From Gallionella sp. (GTDB lineage Bacteria; Pseudomonadota; Gammaproteobacteria; Burkholderiales; Gallionellaceae): DNA of 49,700 bases. The position numbers and the translations under genes were made by a program. Positions 1 to 8,648 of the stretch are shown here, piece after piece. The DNA lies in the NCBI GenBank assembly GCA_003153155.1, contig PLWV01000007.1, positions 1 through 49,700 on the forward strand, written 5' to 3'. The notes under the pieces were generated by a model. That model was given only the letters and a program-made list of their open reading frames with translations, had not been told where the DNA came from and searched no databases. The first letter of the stretch is position 1. Every line of letters starts with the position of its first letter.

Positions 1-152
1 CATCGACCGGTTGAGCTGGCAGCGAGGAATAGTCATTCCCTGTGGCACCCTCGACCGTCTTCTACTGGCACATCTCAGACGATCAGCCACCCGCTTAAAG
101 ATACTGACGATCGACAGCTCTAGTGTGGAGAGCAGAAGTTGCGCTGTGAACC
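1..152. other. Upstream edge, no gene seen
   Basis: No open frame or RNA gene could be supported here. The stretch precedes the Fe-S assembly operon. A weak promoter can be drawn at its end: TTGCGC at 139-144 and TAAACT at 162-167 with a 17-base spacer, the second box lying inside the operator described next. Confidence 0.4.
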
Positions 153-177
153 AACTTGGACTAAACTAGTCCTAGTT
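153..177 (+). promoter_or_regulatory. IscR-type operator before the suf operon
   Basis: An 11-base inverted repeat with a 3-base spacer and one mismatch. Its centre is GGACTA-AAC-TAGTCC (158-172), flanked by AACT on the left and AGTT on the right. The GACTA/TAGTC core with three-base spacer is the pattern of E. coli IscR type-1 sites, bound by cluster-loaded IscR. It overlaps a possible -10 box (162-167) and lies 15 bases before the regulator's start, so autorepression of the whole operon is the natural reading. The palindrome is seen directly; the protein that binds it is inferred. Confidence 0.7.
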
Positions 178-191
178 AAGCGAGGTGAGTT

Positions 192-638
192 ATGTTGCGT
201 TTAAGCAAATTGGCAGATTACGGTAGTCAAGTCATGGCCTATATGGCTCGTGACGGTGATGTCCACAGCGCGAGTGAGGTGGCAACGGGTTTGGGTATGG
301 CTGCGCCCACGGTGAGCAAGATCCTCAAAATGCTTGCCCGGGAGAATCTCGTCGCCTCGGTGCTCGGCGCAAAGGGTGGTTATATGCTGGCGCGCCACCC
401 CAGCGAGATTTCAATCGCTGAAATTATCAATGCAATGGACGGCCCGATTTCGATCACTGAATGCAGCAGTACTTCGACTTGTGCGCGCGAATCGTTCTGC
501 TCGACTCGCAGCAATTGGCAGGGGATCAATCACATCATTCTGGACGTGCTTGAAAAGGTGAACCTTGCCGAAATGATCGCACCCAAACCTCAGGTTGTGG
601 ATGTGAATGCGATTCGTTCACGCGGGATATTGGTATGA
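192..638 (+). CDS. Rrf2/IscR-like Fe-S regulator of the suf operon
   Basis: A 148-residue Rrf2-family transcription factor. The N-terminal winged helix covers about residues 1-70, with the recognition helix near APTVSKILKML. Three cysteines follow at 91, 97 and 103 (C-x5-C-x5-C), the same spacing as the [2Fe-2S] ligands of IscR (C92, C98, C104), so the protein probably senses cluster status. It resembles the SUF regulators that head suf operons in Xanthomonas and betaproteobacteria. A GAGGTGA ribosome site stands about 6 bases before ATG 192. It is the first gene of the operon and has an IscR-type palindrome directly upstream, which suggests autoregulation. Family assignment is secure; whether it represses or activates is inferred. 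Confidence 0.88.
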   Translation: MLRLSKLADYGSQVMAYMARDGDVHSASEVATGLGMAAPTVSKILKMLARENLVASVLGAKGGYMLARHPSEISIAEIINAMDGPISITECSSTSTCARESFCSTRSNWQGINHIILDVLEKVNLAEMIAPKPQVVDVNAIRSRGILV

Positions 639-657
639 ATTTTATTTGGAGAAGCAC

Positions 658-981
658 ATGGCAATCACATTGACGGAATCGGCAGCAAAGCACATACGGA
701 GCCAGATCGAGAAGAGCGGCAAGGGGGTTGGACTGCGGCTTGGGGTGAAGAAGTCGGGATGCAGCGGCTTTGCCTATACTTTCGATATTGCGCAGGAAGT
801 GCTGGAGAATGACACGGTTTTCGAGGGCTTTGGTGCGAAGCTGCTGGTGGATGCGCAGAGCTTGCCCTATCTCGAGGGGACTGAACTCGAGTATGCAAAG
901 GAGGGGTTGGGGCATGTATTCAAGTTCAACAATCCCAATGTCAAAAATCAGTGCGGATGCGGCGAAAGTTTTGCAGTTTAA
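658..981 (+). CDS. A-type Fe-S carrier (IscA/SufA/ErpA family)
   Basis: A 107-residue A-type carrier that takes Fe-S clusters from a scaffold to apo-proteins in the cytoplasm. The three conserved cysteines sit at 35 (GCSGF) and 99/101 (CGCGESF), matching IscA numbering exactly. ATG 658 was chosen because the family begins with MAITLT-like sequence and a TTGGAG ribosome site precedes it; a longer in-frame start at 607 would overlap the regulator and add non-family residues. It lies 19 bases after the regulator and is separated from sufB by a repeat element. The family is certain; whether it is best called sufA, iscA or erpA cannot be settled here. Confidence 0.9.
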   Translation: MAITLTESAAKHIRSQIEKSGKGVGLRLGVKKSGCSGFAYTFDIAQEVLENDTVFEGFGAKLLVDAQSLPYLEGTELEYAKEGLGHVFKFNNPNVKNQCGCGESFAV

Positions 982-992
982 GGATTATTTAT

Positions 993-1135
993 GGGGACCT
1001 CTAGAAATTTACTTTTGCGGGATGAAGCGCAAGGAGCCGCGCAGCGAATGACGAGGCATATCAGATTGATAGACGAGGAATGAGCGAGCACGCGACGCAG
1101 CGATTCGCCCGGAAAATGAATTTATAGAGGTTCCC
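993..1135. repeat. Repeat-like element with terminal inverted repeats
   Basis: The space between the A-type carrier and sufB is filled by a 143-base segment with imperfect inverted ends. The left end reads GGGGACCTCTAGAAATTT; the right end reads AATTTATAGAGGTTCCC. The interior is rich in GCGCAGCGAATGA/GACGCAGCGATTCG-type motifs that can themselves pair. I see no coding potential. Only one copy occurs in the window, so calling it a dispersed repeat rests on its structure and on my recollection of similar spacers in betaproteobacterial genomes, not on a search. Its right end supplies the GAGG that serves as sufB's ribosome site. Confidence 0.5.
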
Positions 1136-1137
1136 TT

Positions 1138-2574
1138 ATGAGCACAGCACTACAAAATCTAGTCAATCAGCCATACAAGCATGGCTTTGTCACCGACATC
1201 GAAACCGAGGCGGTTGCTAAAGGTTTGAATGAAGACGTGATACGCATGATTTCAAAAAAGAAGGAAGAGCCGGAATGGTTGCTCGAATTCCGCCTGGCCG
1301 CGTACCGGCACTGGCTGACCATGGAGGAGCCGGCTTGGGCGAACGTGAGTTACCCCAAGATCGATTTTCAGGACATCATATATTTTGCGCAGCCTAAACC
1401 GAAAAAACAGCTGGCGAGTCTGGACGAAGTCGATCCGGAATTAAGGCGCACCTTCGAAAAACTTGGCGTGCCTTTGCACGAACAAAAACTGATGACCGGG
1501 GTAGCAGTCGATGTGATTTTCGACAGCGTATCGGTGACCACGACCTACAAGGCGAAGCTGGCCGAGATCGGGATCATTTTCTGTTCCTTTTCCGAAGCGG
1601 TGCGCGAGCATCCGGAGCTGGTGAAGCAATATCTGGGCAGCGTGGTGCCGAGCGGCGACAACTTTTATGCAGCGCTCAACTCGGCGGTGTTCACCGACGG
1701 CTCTTTTTGCTACATCCCGAAGGGGACGAAATGCCCGATGGATCTGTCCACTTATTTCAGGATCAATACCGAAGGTTCCGGGCAGTTTGAGCGCACGCTG
1801 ATCATCGCTGAGGAGGGTAGCTCGGTGTGTTATCTGGAAGGCTGCACGGCACCGCAGTTCGACACCAACCAGTTGCATGCGGCGGTGGTCGAACTGATCG
1901 CGCTGGACAATGCGGACATCAAATATTCGACGGTGCAGAACTGGTATGCCGGGGACGAGAACGGCAAAGGCGGAATTTTCAATTTCGTCACCAAGCGCGG
2001 TCTATGCAAGGGCATCAATTCGAAGATTTCATGGACCCAAGTCGAGACCGGCTCCGCCATCACCTGGAAGTATCCGAGTTGTGTGCTGCTGGGTGACAAT
2101 TCCAGCGGAGAATTCTATTCGGTGGCGCTGACTAACCATCTGCAACAAGCCGACACCGGAACAAAAATGATCCATGTTGGCAAAAACACCAGGAGCAAGA
2201 TCATCGCGAAAGGCATTTCCGCCGGGCGCTCGAACAACAGCTACCGGGGGCTGGTCAAGATCGGAAGCCGCGCGACCGGTGCCAGAAATTATTCGCAGTG
2301 TGACTCGATGCTGTTAGGCGATCGTTGCGTGGCGAATACTTTTCCCACCATAGACGTGCAGAACGTAACGGCACAAGTCGAACATGAGGCATCCACATCC
2401 AAGATCGGCGAAGACCAGATGTTTTTCTTCGCGCAGCGCGGGATCGGTTCGGAAGAGGCGATTTCAATGATCATCAACGGTTTTTGCAAGGATGTGTTCG
2501 TGCATTTGCCGATGGAATTTGCGGTCGAGGCCACCAAGTTACTCGGCCTGAAACTTGAAGGGAGTATCGGGTGA
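1138..2574 (+). CDS. sufB: Fe-S assembly scaffold SufB
   Basis: A 478-residue SufB, the scaffold subunit of the SufBC2D complex on which clusters are built. The C-terminal beta-helix core is intact, with the NYSQCDSML motif and Cys388, equivalent to the E. coli SufB cysteine involved in assembly. Length is normal for the family (about 480-495). ATG 1138 has a GAGG ribosome site at 1127-1130 that is part of the upstream inverted-repeat element. The stop codon overlaps the sufC start (GTGA), which implies translational coupling. Confidence 0.97.
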   Translation: MSTALQNLVNQPYKHGFVTDIETEAVAKGLNEDVIRMISKKKEEPEWLLEFRLAAYRHWLTMEEPAWANVSYPKIDFQDIIYFAQPKPKKQLASLDEVDPELRRTFEKLGVPLHEQKLMTGVAVDVIFDSVSVTTTYKAKLAEIGIIFCSFSEAVREHPELVKQYLGSVVPSGDNFYAALNSAVFTDGSFCYIPKGTKCPMDLSTYFRINTEGSGQFERTLIIAEEGSSVCYLEGCTAPQFDTNQLHAAVVELIALDNADIKYSTVQNWYAGDENGKGGIFNFVTKRGLCKGINSKISWTQVETGSAITWKYPSCVLLGDNSSGEFYSVALTNHLQQADTGTKMIHVGKNTRSKIIAKGISAGRSNNSYRGLVKIGSRATGARNYSQCDSMLLGDRCVANTFPTIDVQNVTAQVEHEASTSKIGEDQMFFFAQRGIGSEEAISMIINGFCKDVFVHLPMEFAVEATKLLGLKLEGSIG

Positions 2575-3359
2575 TTAACAAAGGCAGCAAGGTATTGCTG
2601 GAAGTCAAAAATCTCAAGGCTGAAGTCGCTGGAGTCGCCGGGGTTGCTGGAGCCGAAATTCTGAAAGGGGTCGATCTCACCGTACGCGCGGGTGAAGTGC
2701 ACGCCATCATGGGCATCAACGGTTCAGGCAAGAGCACGTTTTCCAAGGTGCTGGCGGGGCATCCCGACTATACCGTAACGGGCGGGAAGGCCACCTTCGA
2801 AGGCAAGGATCTTTTTTCACTCGCTCCGGAACAGCGTGCCAGAGCGGGAATCTTCCTGGCTTTCCAGTATCCGGTCGAGATTCCCGGAGTGTCGAACAGC
2901 GCATTGTTGCGTCTGGCTTACAATACGCTGCAGACAGAACGCGGGCTTGAGGAGCTTGACCCGCTCGAGTTCGACGATCTGGTGCAGGAGAAAATCAAGG
3001 TCGTTGAAATGGATCCGAGCTTTCTCGGCCGGAGCGTGAACGAAGGCTTTTCCGGCGGTGAGAAGAAGCGCAACGAAATTCTGCAAATGGCAGTGCTTGA
3101 GCCCAAACTTGCGATTCTGGATGAAACCGATTCAGGTCTCGACATCGACGCATTGAGGATCGTGGCAAAGGGTGTGAAAAGCCTGCTGTCGTCCGACAAT
3201 GCGGTGGTGATGGTGACGCATTATCAGCGCCTGTTGAATTACATCGTGCCGGATTACGTGCATGTGATGGATGGGGGGCGTATCGTCAGAACGGGCGGCA
3301 AGGAGCTCGCGTTGGAGCTGGAAGCGCGCGGCTACGATTGGCTCAGGGCGGCGGCGTGA
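2571..3359 (+). CDS. sufC: Fe-S assembly ATPase SufC
   Basis: A 262-residue ABC-type ATPase that powers the SufBCD scaffold and is not a transporter. Walker A is GINGSGKST (about 48-56), the signature is SGGEKKR (about 161-167), Walker B is LAILDE (about 180-185), and the H-loop histidine is near 217 (VTHYQ). The GTG start overlaps the sufB stop and has GGGAG upstream. A small oddity is residues 19-28, where V/A/G triplets repeat, encoded by three near-identical 9-base units; this lengthens the first strand region compared with E. coli SufC. Confidence 0.96.
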   Translation: MINKGSKVLLEVKNLKAEVAGVAGVAGAEILKGVDLTVRAGEVHAIMGINGSGKSTFSKVLAGHPDYTVTGGKATFEGKDLFSLAPEQRARAGIFLAFQYPVEIPGVSNSALLRLAYNTLQTERGLEELDPLEFDDLVQEKIKVVEMDPSFLGRSVNEGFSGGEKKRNEILQMAVLEPKLAILDETDSGLDIDALRIVAKGVKSLLSSDNAVVMVTHYQRLLNYIVPDYVHVMDGGRIVRTGGKELALELEARGYDWLRAAA

Positions 3360-4675
3360 CACTGACCAGAGAACAATGCTTCGAGCAGCTGCTGCTCGGT
3401 AAAGCCGTCAAATCGGAGGGCTGGCTGGAGCAGATCCGCCTGGAAGCCTTGGAACATGCCGAGGCCATGAACTTCCCATCAGCCAGGCATGATGACTGGC
3501 GCTTCACCGATTTGTCGCCGCTGTTCCTGCACGGCTTCCATCCGGTTGACTCCTTTGCCAGATTGACTCTGAGCGACATCGAGAAATTTTTGATTCCCGG
3601 CGCGATCCGGCTGGTTTTTATAGACGGATGCTATGCCGCCGAACTTTCTGATTTGACGCAAGCGGGCTCAGGCATAACGGTGGCATCGCTGGTTGAGTGT
3701 TTTGGGGGCGGGTGTTCCAGAGACGGGCGCTCCGGAGATCATCTGGTTGAGGAAAATTTTGGGCGTCACGCACCTTACAAACAAGATGCGTTTGTCGCCT
3801 TGAACACAAATTTCTTCGAAGACGGCGCCTGGGTCAGTGTCGCCAGTGAACTGGCAGAGCCTATTCATTTGCTGCATGTTGCGACCAGGCGCGAGGTTCC
3901 ATCCGCTATTTATCCGAGATGCATGGTGGTGATGGAATCTTCCAGTCGAGCGACCGTAGTCGAAGACTATGTGGGTCTGGACGACGGGATTTATTTTTCG
4001 AATGCGGTGACCGAGGTGGTGCTGAAAGAGCATGCGCAGTTGCAGCATGTGCGGGTGCAGCGGGAAGAAAAAAATGCGTTCCATGTCGGGCACTGTTCAG
4101 TCGAATCGGGCAGAGACAGCGTTTATTCCGCAATCTCTGTTGCGTTGGGTGCGCGCCTTTCGCGTCATACCCTGCACGTCACACAGCAGGGCGAGGGCGC
4201 TGAAATGCATCTCGACGGGCTGGCATTGATCGCGGGACGCCAGATTGCCGACACGCACACGCGGATCGATCATGCCGTACCGAGAGGCAAGAGTGTCCAA
4301 TTGCACAAATGCATTGCAGACGGGTCCGCACATGCGATTTTCAGCGGCAAGATCATGGTGCACGCAGGGGCGGTTGGGACCGACTCTGTGCAAAGCAGCC
4401 GCAACTTGCTGCTCTCGGACAAAGCGCGTATCGATACCCAACCGCAACTTGAAATCTTCAACGACGATGTGAGTTGCAAGCACGGCGCGACGGTCGGGCA
4501 GATCGATGCTGACGCGCTGTTCTTCCTCAAGAGCCGCGGGTTCAGCGAAGAGCGCGCGAGAAATCTGCTCACCCATGCATTTGCCGCCGAAATCATAGAC
4601 AAAATTCCCGTGCCGTCTCTGGTCGAATCATTGGGCCGGGCGATATTGGAACGCATCAGCGGAGCCTGCACATGA
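3356..4675 (+). CDS. sufD: Fe-S assembly protein SufD
   Basis: A 439-residue SufD, partner of SufB in the SufBC2D scaffold and linked to iron entry. The weakly conserved N-terminal half is followed by the typical beta-helix and the ending [20 protein letters not shown], highly characteristic of SufD/SufB. The GTG at 3356 was chosen because it overlaps the sufC stop by four bases, as between sufB and sufC; a TTG 18 bases upstream is possible but lies deeper in sufC. The end overlaps sufS in an ATGA. Confidence 0.95.
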   Translation: MTLTREQCFEQLLLGKAVKSEGWLEQIRLEALEHAEAMNFPSARHDDWRFTDLSPLFLHGFHPVDSFARLTLSDIEKFLIPGAIRLVFIDGCYAAELSDLTQAGSGITVASLVECFGGGCSRDGRSGDHLVEENFGRHAPYKQDAFVALNTNFFEDGAWVSVASELAEPIHLLHVATRREVPSAIYPRCMVVMESSSRATVVEDYVGLDDGIYFSNAVTEVVLKEHAQLQHVRVQREEKNAFHVGHCSVESGRDSVYSAISVALGARLSRHTLHVTQQGEGAEMHLDGLALIAGRQIADTHTRIDHAVPRGKSVQLHKCIADGSAHAIFSGKIMVHAGAVGTDSVQSSRNLLLSDKARIDTQPQLEIFNDDVSCKHGATVGQIDADALFFLKSRGFSEERARNLLTHAFAAEIIDKIPVPSLVESLGRAILERISGACT

Positions 4676-5946
4676 AGATCGAACGCATGGCCGTTGAAGG
4701 AATGAATGGCGAACGCAAGGATATAGATCGCATGAATATCGAACGAATACGGGCCGATTTCCCGATACTCAACCTGCAAGTTTCCGGCAAACCGCTGGTC
4801 TATCTGGATAACGCGGCCAGCAGCCAGATGCCGCAGCCGGTCATTGATCGTATCGTGCGTTACCAGAGACAGGAGCATGCCAATATCCATCGCGCAGTGC
4901 ATCACCTGAGCGAGTTGGCCACCAAGGAATTCGAGGCGGCGCGCATCAAGGTGCAGCATTTTCTGAAAGCGAAAGAATCGCGTGAAATCATTTTCACGCG
5001 CGGAACGACGGAAGCCATCAACCTGGTGATGCACGGCTACGGCCGCGCTTTCATCGGGAAAGGGGATGAGATCATTCTGTCCGCCCTTGAGCATCATTCG
5101 AACATCGTTCCCTGGCAGATGCTGGCGCAGGAAAAAGGTGCGGTATTGCGCGTAATCCCGATGAACGATGCTGGAGAATTGCTCATCGAGGAGTTCGAAG
5201 CGCTGTTCAATTCCAAAACAAAATTCCTGGCGCTGTCGCATGTGTCGAACGCGCTCGGCACGGTGAATCCGGTCAAGGCGATGATCGCCTTCGCGCACCA
5301 TCACGGTGTGCCGGTATTGATCGACGGAGCCCAGGCCGCGCCTCATCAGCCTGTCGATGTGCAGGATCTGGATTGCGATTTCTACGCCTTCTCCGGACAC
5401 AAGCTGTGCGGGCCGACGGGTATCGGCGTGCTTTACGGCAAGGCACAACTGCTGGAGAAGATGCAGCCCTATCAGGGCGGAGGGGACATGATCCTTTCGG
5501 TGACTTTCGAGAAGACGACTTACAACGTCATCCCCTACAAATTCGAGGCGGGCACGCCGCCGATCATGGCGGCGATCGCTCTGGGTGCTGCGATCGATTA
5601 CTTGAACGGGATCGGACTGTCCAAAATTGAAGCGTACGAAAAGGAATTATTAGATTACGCGACCGAGCGGGTCTCGGCTCTGGCCGGTGTCAGGATCATC
5701 GGCACAGCCAGGAAAAAGGCCGCAGTGCTCTCATTCGAAATCAAGGGCGTGCATCCTCACGACGTGGGCACGATCCTGAACGAGGATGGTATTGCGATCC
5801 GGACCGGGCACCATTGCGCCCAACCGGTGATGCAGCGCTTCAAGGTGCCGGCCACCGCGCGCGCCTCGTTTGCCTTTTACAACACCAAAGAAGAAATCGA
5901 CAAACTGGTCGATGGCATCCGGAAAGTGCAGAGGATGTTTATATGA
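4672..5946 (+). CDS. sufS: Cysteine desulfurase SufS
   Basis: A 424-residue PLP-dependent class II cysteine desulfurase that provides persulfide sulfur for cluster assembly. The PLP lysine is Lys244 (FSGHKLCGP) and the catalytic cysteine is Cys382 (TGHHCAQP). ATG 4672 overlaps the sufD stop. The first 30 residues are three 10-residue units, each starting MK/MN and containing ER, encoded by three 30-base units at 4672, 4702 and 4732. Family members normally begin at the third unit (MNIERIRADF), so the first two look like a tandem duplication of the start. Any of the three ATGs could be used; the first is favoured by coupling. Confidence 0.95.
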   Translation: MKIERMAVEGMNGERKDIDRMNIERIRADFPILNLQVSGKPLVYLDNAASSQMPQPVIDRIVRYQRQEHANIHRAVHHLSELATKEFEAARIKVQHFLKAKESREIIFTRGTTEAINLVMHGYGRAFIGKGDEIILSALEHHSNIVPWQMLAQEKGAVLRVIPMNDAGELLIEEFEALFNSKTKFLALSHVSNALGTVNPVKAMIAFAHHHGVPVLIDGAQAAPHQPVDVQDLDCDFYAFSGHKLCGPTGIGVLYGKAQLLEKMQPYQGGGDMILSVTFEKTTYNVIPYKFEAGTPPIMAAIALGAAIDYLNGIGLSKIEAYEKELLDYATERVSALAGVRIIGTARKKAAVLSFEIKGVHPHDVGTILNEDGIAIRTGHHCAQPVMQRFKVPATARASFAFYNTKEEIDKLVDGIRKVQRMFI

Positions 5947-6434
5947 GCGACATGCGTCAGCTTTATCAGGAAGTGATACTCGATCACAACCGCAAGCCGA
6001 GGAACTTCGGTTCGATACTCGGCGCGAATCGCCATGCTGAAGGACACAACCCGCTGTGCGGGGATCACATCAAGCTGTCGATGAATGTGCTGGATGACAA
6101 GATCGAAACCATCGCCTTCGAAGGAGAGGGCTGCGCGATATGCAAGGCATCCGCCTCGATGATGACAGGTGCGGTCAAGGGGCAATCGGTGCAGGATGCC
6201 GAAATCCTGGTTGAGGAATTCAGGGGCATGGCGACAGGGACGCTTGATCTCGAGAGCGAAGCCAACCATTTGGGCAAGCTGAAAGTGTTTGCCGGCGTCA
6301 AGGATCTGCCGTCACGGGTCAAGTGCGCGATCCTGCCTTGGCATACATTGCATGCGGCGCTGTATGCCGAATCCTCGGTCTCGACTGAAGGCGAGGCTGA
6401 CCCTGTTCCTGGAACCCTAATAGGCGAAGAATAA
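5943..6434 (+). CDS. sufU: SufU/IscU-like scaffold or sulfur-transfer protein
   Basis: A 163-residue member of the NifU N-terminal/IscU fold in its SufU form. Zinc or cluster ligands are Cys39-Gly-Asp41, Cys64, Cys67 and Cys128 (VKCAILPW). In Gram-positive systems SufU accepts persulfide from SufS, and no sufE is seen in this operon, so this protein probably fills that role; that is inference. The ATG overlaps the sufS stop (ATGA at 5943-5946). The C-terminal 20 residues are acidic and unlike the conserved core. Confidence 0.92.
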   Translation: MSDMRQLYQEVILDHNRKPRNFGSILGANRHAEGHNPLCGDHIKLSMNVLDDKIETIAFEGEGCAICKASASMMTGAVKGQSVQDAEILVEEFRGMATGTLDLESEANHLGKLKVFAGVKDLPSRVKCAILPWHTLHAALYAESSVSTEGEADPVPGTLIGEE

Positions 6435-6436
6435 TT

Positions 6437-6973
6437 ATGCCTAAAATTGCTGAAATCGAAGACACCCCGAATCCGAACGCGGTCAAGTTCGTGCTGAAGG
6501 ATAGATTGACCTGGGGCACAGCATGTTCTTTCGACAGCGCCGATTCGGCCGCTTGCGATCCGCTTGCATCCAAATTGTTTGCCATCCCTCATGTCATCAA
6601 TGTGTATTACATGGACAAATGGATCACCGTCACTCAGGACGGTGAGGCGGACTGGCCGGAACTGGTGCGAAAAGTCGCCGAGCCGATCAGGGCGGCGGAG
6701 GTCGCCCAGAAGCCGGTGTCGGAAGCCGTCGCTAACTTTGATGATGATGAGCCCAGGCTCGCTGCGATCCGCGCGTTGCTGGACGAGCAAGTCCGCCCTG
6801 CTTTAGTGTCGGACGGTGGAGATCTTCAAATCATCGGCTTGGACGGGAATGTACTTTCAATTCGCTATTTTGGCGCATGTGGAAGCTGCCCGAGCTCTCT
6901 TGCCGGGACGCTCTCAGCGATCGGCAATCTGGCACGAACCATCGAGCCCGACATCGAAGTGGTAGCGCTTTGA
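6437..6973 (+). CDS. Nfu-type Fe-S carrier (Nfu N-domain plus NifU C-domain)
   Basis: A 178-residue protein with an N-terminal Nfu domain (DTPNPNAVKFVL near residue 9) and a C-terminal NifU-like domain with the CGSCPSS motif (Cys148, Cys151) that binds a [4Fe-4S] cluster at a dimer interface. Nfu proteins pass clusters to targets downstream of the scaffold. An acidic linker lies near residues 101-105. It starts two bases after sufU and its stop overlaps the next start. Confidence 0.92.
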   Translation: MPKIAEIEDTPNPNAVKFVLKDRLTWGTACSFDSADSAACDPLASKLFAIPHVINVYYMDKWITVTQDGEADWPELVRKVAEPIRAAEVAQKPVSEAVANFDDDEPRLAAIRALLDEQVRPALVSDGGDLQIIGLDGNVLSIRYFGACGSCPSSLAGTLSAIGNLARTIEPDIEVVAL

Positions 6974-7290
6974 GCGAGTGGGTGGACGTTGGTAGAGCGG
7001 AAGAAATTTCCATCGGCAAGCCGGTGCATATTGAAATAGACGGCACCGGCATCGCGGTGTTCAAGCTGGATCAAGCGTTCTACGCGATCGAGGATGTCTG
7101 CACCCATGACGGCGGCAAGTTGACCGGCGGTTGCATCGAAAATGACGTGATCGTCTGCCCGCGCCACGGTGCCCGTTTTTCCATTCGAACCGGTGAAGCC
7201 TTGTCTGCGCCGGCCTACGAGCCGACTGCGACATTTCCGGTCAGGGTCGAAAACGGCATGGTTCAGGTCAGGGATGATCGCTGGGATTAG
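6970..7290 (+). CDS. Rieske [2Fe-2S] ferredoxin-like protein
   Basis: A 106-residue soluble Rieske domain. Cluster ligands are Cys44-x-His46 (CTHDGG) and Cys63-x2-His66 (CPRHGARF), the pattern of NirD/BphF-type ferredoxins. No membrane segment is present. TTG 6970 was chosen because it overlaps the nfu stop (TTGA), consistent with other joints in this operon; GTG 6982 is an alternative. As the last suf gene it may serve as electron donor for assembly or as a client; which is not shown by the sequence. Confidence 0.88.
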   Translation: MSEWVDVGRAEEISIGKPVHIEIDGTGIAVFKLDQAFYAIEDVCTHDGGKLTGGCIENDVIVCPRHGARFSIRTGEALSAPAYEPTATFPVRVENGMVQVRDDRWD

Positions 7291-7637
7291 TTTTTGGGTA
7301 TCGCTGACCGCTCTAACAAACATTCGCAAGTATTTTTCAATGGCATGGATTTGACATTGCCAACTTGAATCAAGATGGTTGATACCCTGTCTCTGGAATA
7401 AATGCGTTTTATCGTGACCTTTGCCCACTGCTCTCATTAATACTGACCAGCAATTCTCAAGGTCGATTACCATATTTAGCCGCACGTCACGAGCGACAGC
7501 TTTCAGGAAGGCTGTTACAAGGAACGAAGTTCTGCTCGGTGCCAAAACCAGACTATCAGCATGTTGACGAGATTTAACTTTCCATACAAAGTGAACAAGG
7601 ATACATCTGGGCAGTTCGGGAGGAACAACCTAGGGTC
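7291..7637. other. Intergenic, no supported gene
   Basis: No gene could be supported. A minus-strand open frame covers much of it but runs into the Rieske gene and resembles no family I know. No rho-independent terminator is evident after the Rieske gene. Confidence 0.5.
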
Positions 7638-8240
7638 TTATTTAGCCCTGCATGGACTCTGGTCTATGATTTCGCAAAAGATATCCATGAGTTGGGGGTC
7701 AAACTTCTTTCCGCTCTCGTCGCATAATACCTCCATGATTTCACGGTGATTCCTTGCTTGACGGTAGTGTCTGGTCACAGCCATGGCATCATAACTATCG
7801 GCGATGGATATGATGCGGGAGCAGATGGGAATGGATTCTCCGGACAGGCCGTCAGGGTAACCACCTCCATCGTAATGTTCGTGATGGTAGCGAATGATGA
7901 GTGCGGTTTGCCGAGAGCCCTCAAGCCCTGTCGAAAGCATGATGTTCTCGCCGATTTCGGAATGCCGCTCCATCACTTCCCATTCCGCCTCGTTTAACAT
8001 GGAAGGCTTCAGAAGAATGTTATCAGGTATCCCGATCTTGCCGATGTCATGAAACGATGAACCTATCCTGAGTGTGCTGACTTCGCGATTGTTCAGGCCA
8101 TAATGCGACCCGATCATCACGGAAAGATCACGGACGCGTTCCGAGTGAAGACGGGTCATCAAATCACGGTAACCCAGCGCAACCGATAACCCCTTTGTAT
8201 ATCTGTATAGTGCTTCTAAAATGTCGTCATTCGATTCCAT
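7638..8240 (-). CDS. HD-GYP domain phosphodiesterase, domain alone
   Basis: A 200-residue protein consisting almost wholly of an HD-GYP domain, which degrades cyclic-di-GMP. The HD pair is His64-Asp65 (SSFHDIGKIGIPD), and the second motif HHEHYDGGGYPDGL (about 119-132) carries the GYP signature and further metal ligands. No receiver, GAF or membrane region precedes it, so it is either a free-standing enzyme or the remaining C-terminal part of a larger regulator. The ATG lacks a clear ribosome site, which leaves the start uncertain. It lies downstream of the small membrane peptide on the same strand, 204 bases away. Confidence 0.85.
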   Translation of the reverse strand: MESNDDILEALYRYTKGLSVALGYRDLMTRLHSERVRDLSVMIGSHYGLNNREVSTLRIGSSFHDIGKIGIPDNILLKPSMLNEAEWEVMERHSEIGENIMLSTGLEGSRQTALIIRYHHEHYDGGGYPDGLSGESIPICSRIISIADSYDAMAVTRHYRQARNHREIMEVLCDESGKKFDPQLMDIFCEIIDQSPCRAK

Positions 8241-8444
8241 ATTGTGTATTCAGGCTGGCTGGAATAACGCTTCTTTATCGCTCGCTAATTGTAGAAAGTT
8301 CAAGGTCCAAATTGCAACATTTCCAATTGGTATATAGTTGACTCAGAACTACTACTGAGCCAAGTCGTTGAACGTCCGCCCTAGGTTTTATCGCCTGTTA
8401 CCTGCTCGCCGCCTTTAAGCAAAGCCAGCTAAGCAGGTTATTAT

Positions 8445-8546
8445 TCACATAACAGCAATAACGGTTATTGCCACCAACAACGCGTAAAGCCAGCCGAATG
8501 CGCCGACGGATTTGGCATCTACTAACGAAATAAAAATTGTTTTCAT
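8445..8546 (-). CDS. Small membrane peptide, 33 residues
   Basis: A short frame with a good ribosome site (GAGGTAAC, six bases before ATG) encodes 33 residues beginning MKTIFISLVDA and ending in one hydrophobic helix (YALLVAITVIAVM). It resembles no named small-protein family that I recognise, though its size and shape recall single-helix subunits such as KdpF, CydX or CcoQ. Downstream on its strand lies a structure with outer arms ACCTGCT/AGCAGGT (8400-8406 and 8432-8438) and an inner CTTT/AAAG stem, without a T-run. The ribosome site and the hydrophobic helix are the whole of the evidence. Confidence 0.5.
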   Translation of the reverse strand: MKTIFISLVDAKSVGAFGWLYALLVAITVIAVM

Positions 8547-8619
8547 GATAGTTACCTCGTGCTAATAAACCTGCAACGACAAATGGCGATTTTGTTGGTC
8601 ACTTCATTCTGTTTTAGGG

Positions 8620-8648
8620 TTGACAGAAATGCGGTATATTAATAATAT
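8620..8648 (+). promoter_or_regulatory. Strong sigma70-type promoter with AT-rich palindrome
   Basis: TTGACA at 8620-8625 and TAATAT at 8643-8648, spaced 17 bases: an almost ideal promoter. The -10 region lies in an AT-rich near-palindrome at 8633-8652 (GGTATATT...AATATAACC), which could be an operator. No convincing gene follows, so the transcript may be non-coding or the gene decayed. Confidence 0.6.

Noticed and set aside
4270..5448. 392-residue minus-strand gene opposite sufD/sufS
   Set aside because: It is an antisense shadow of two well-supported genes with no domain of its own.
6865..7545. 226-residue minus-strand gene after the suf operon
   Set aside because: The frame runs through the Rieske and nfu genes, which are certain, and its free N-terminal part resembles no family.
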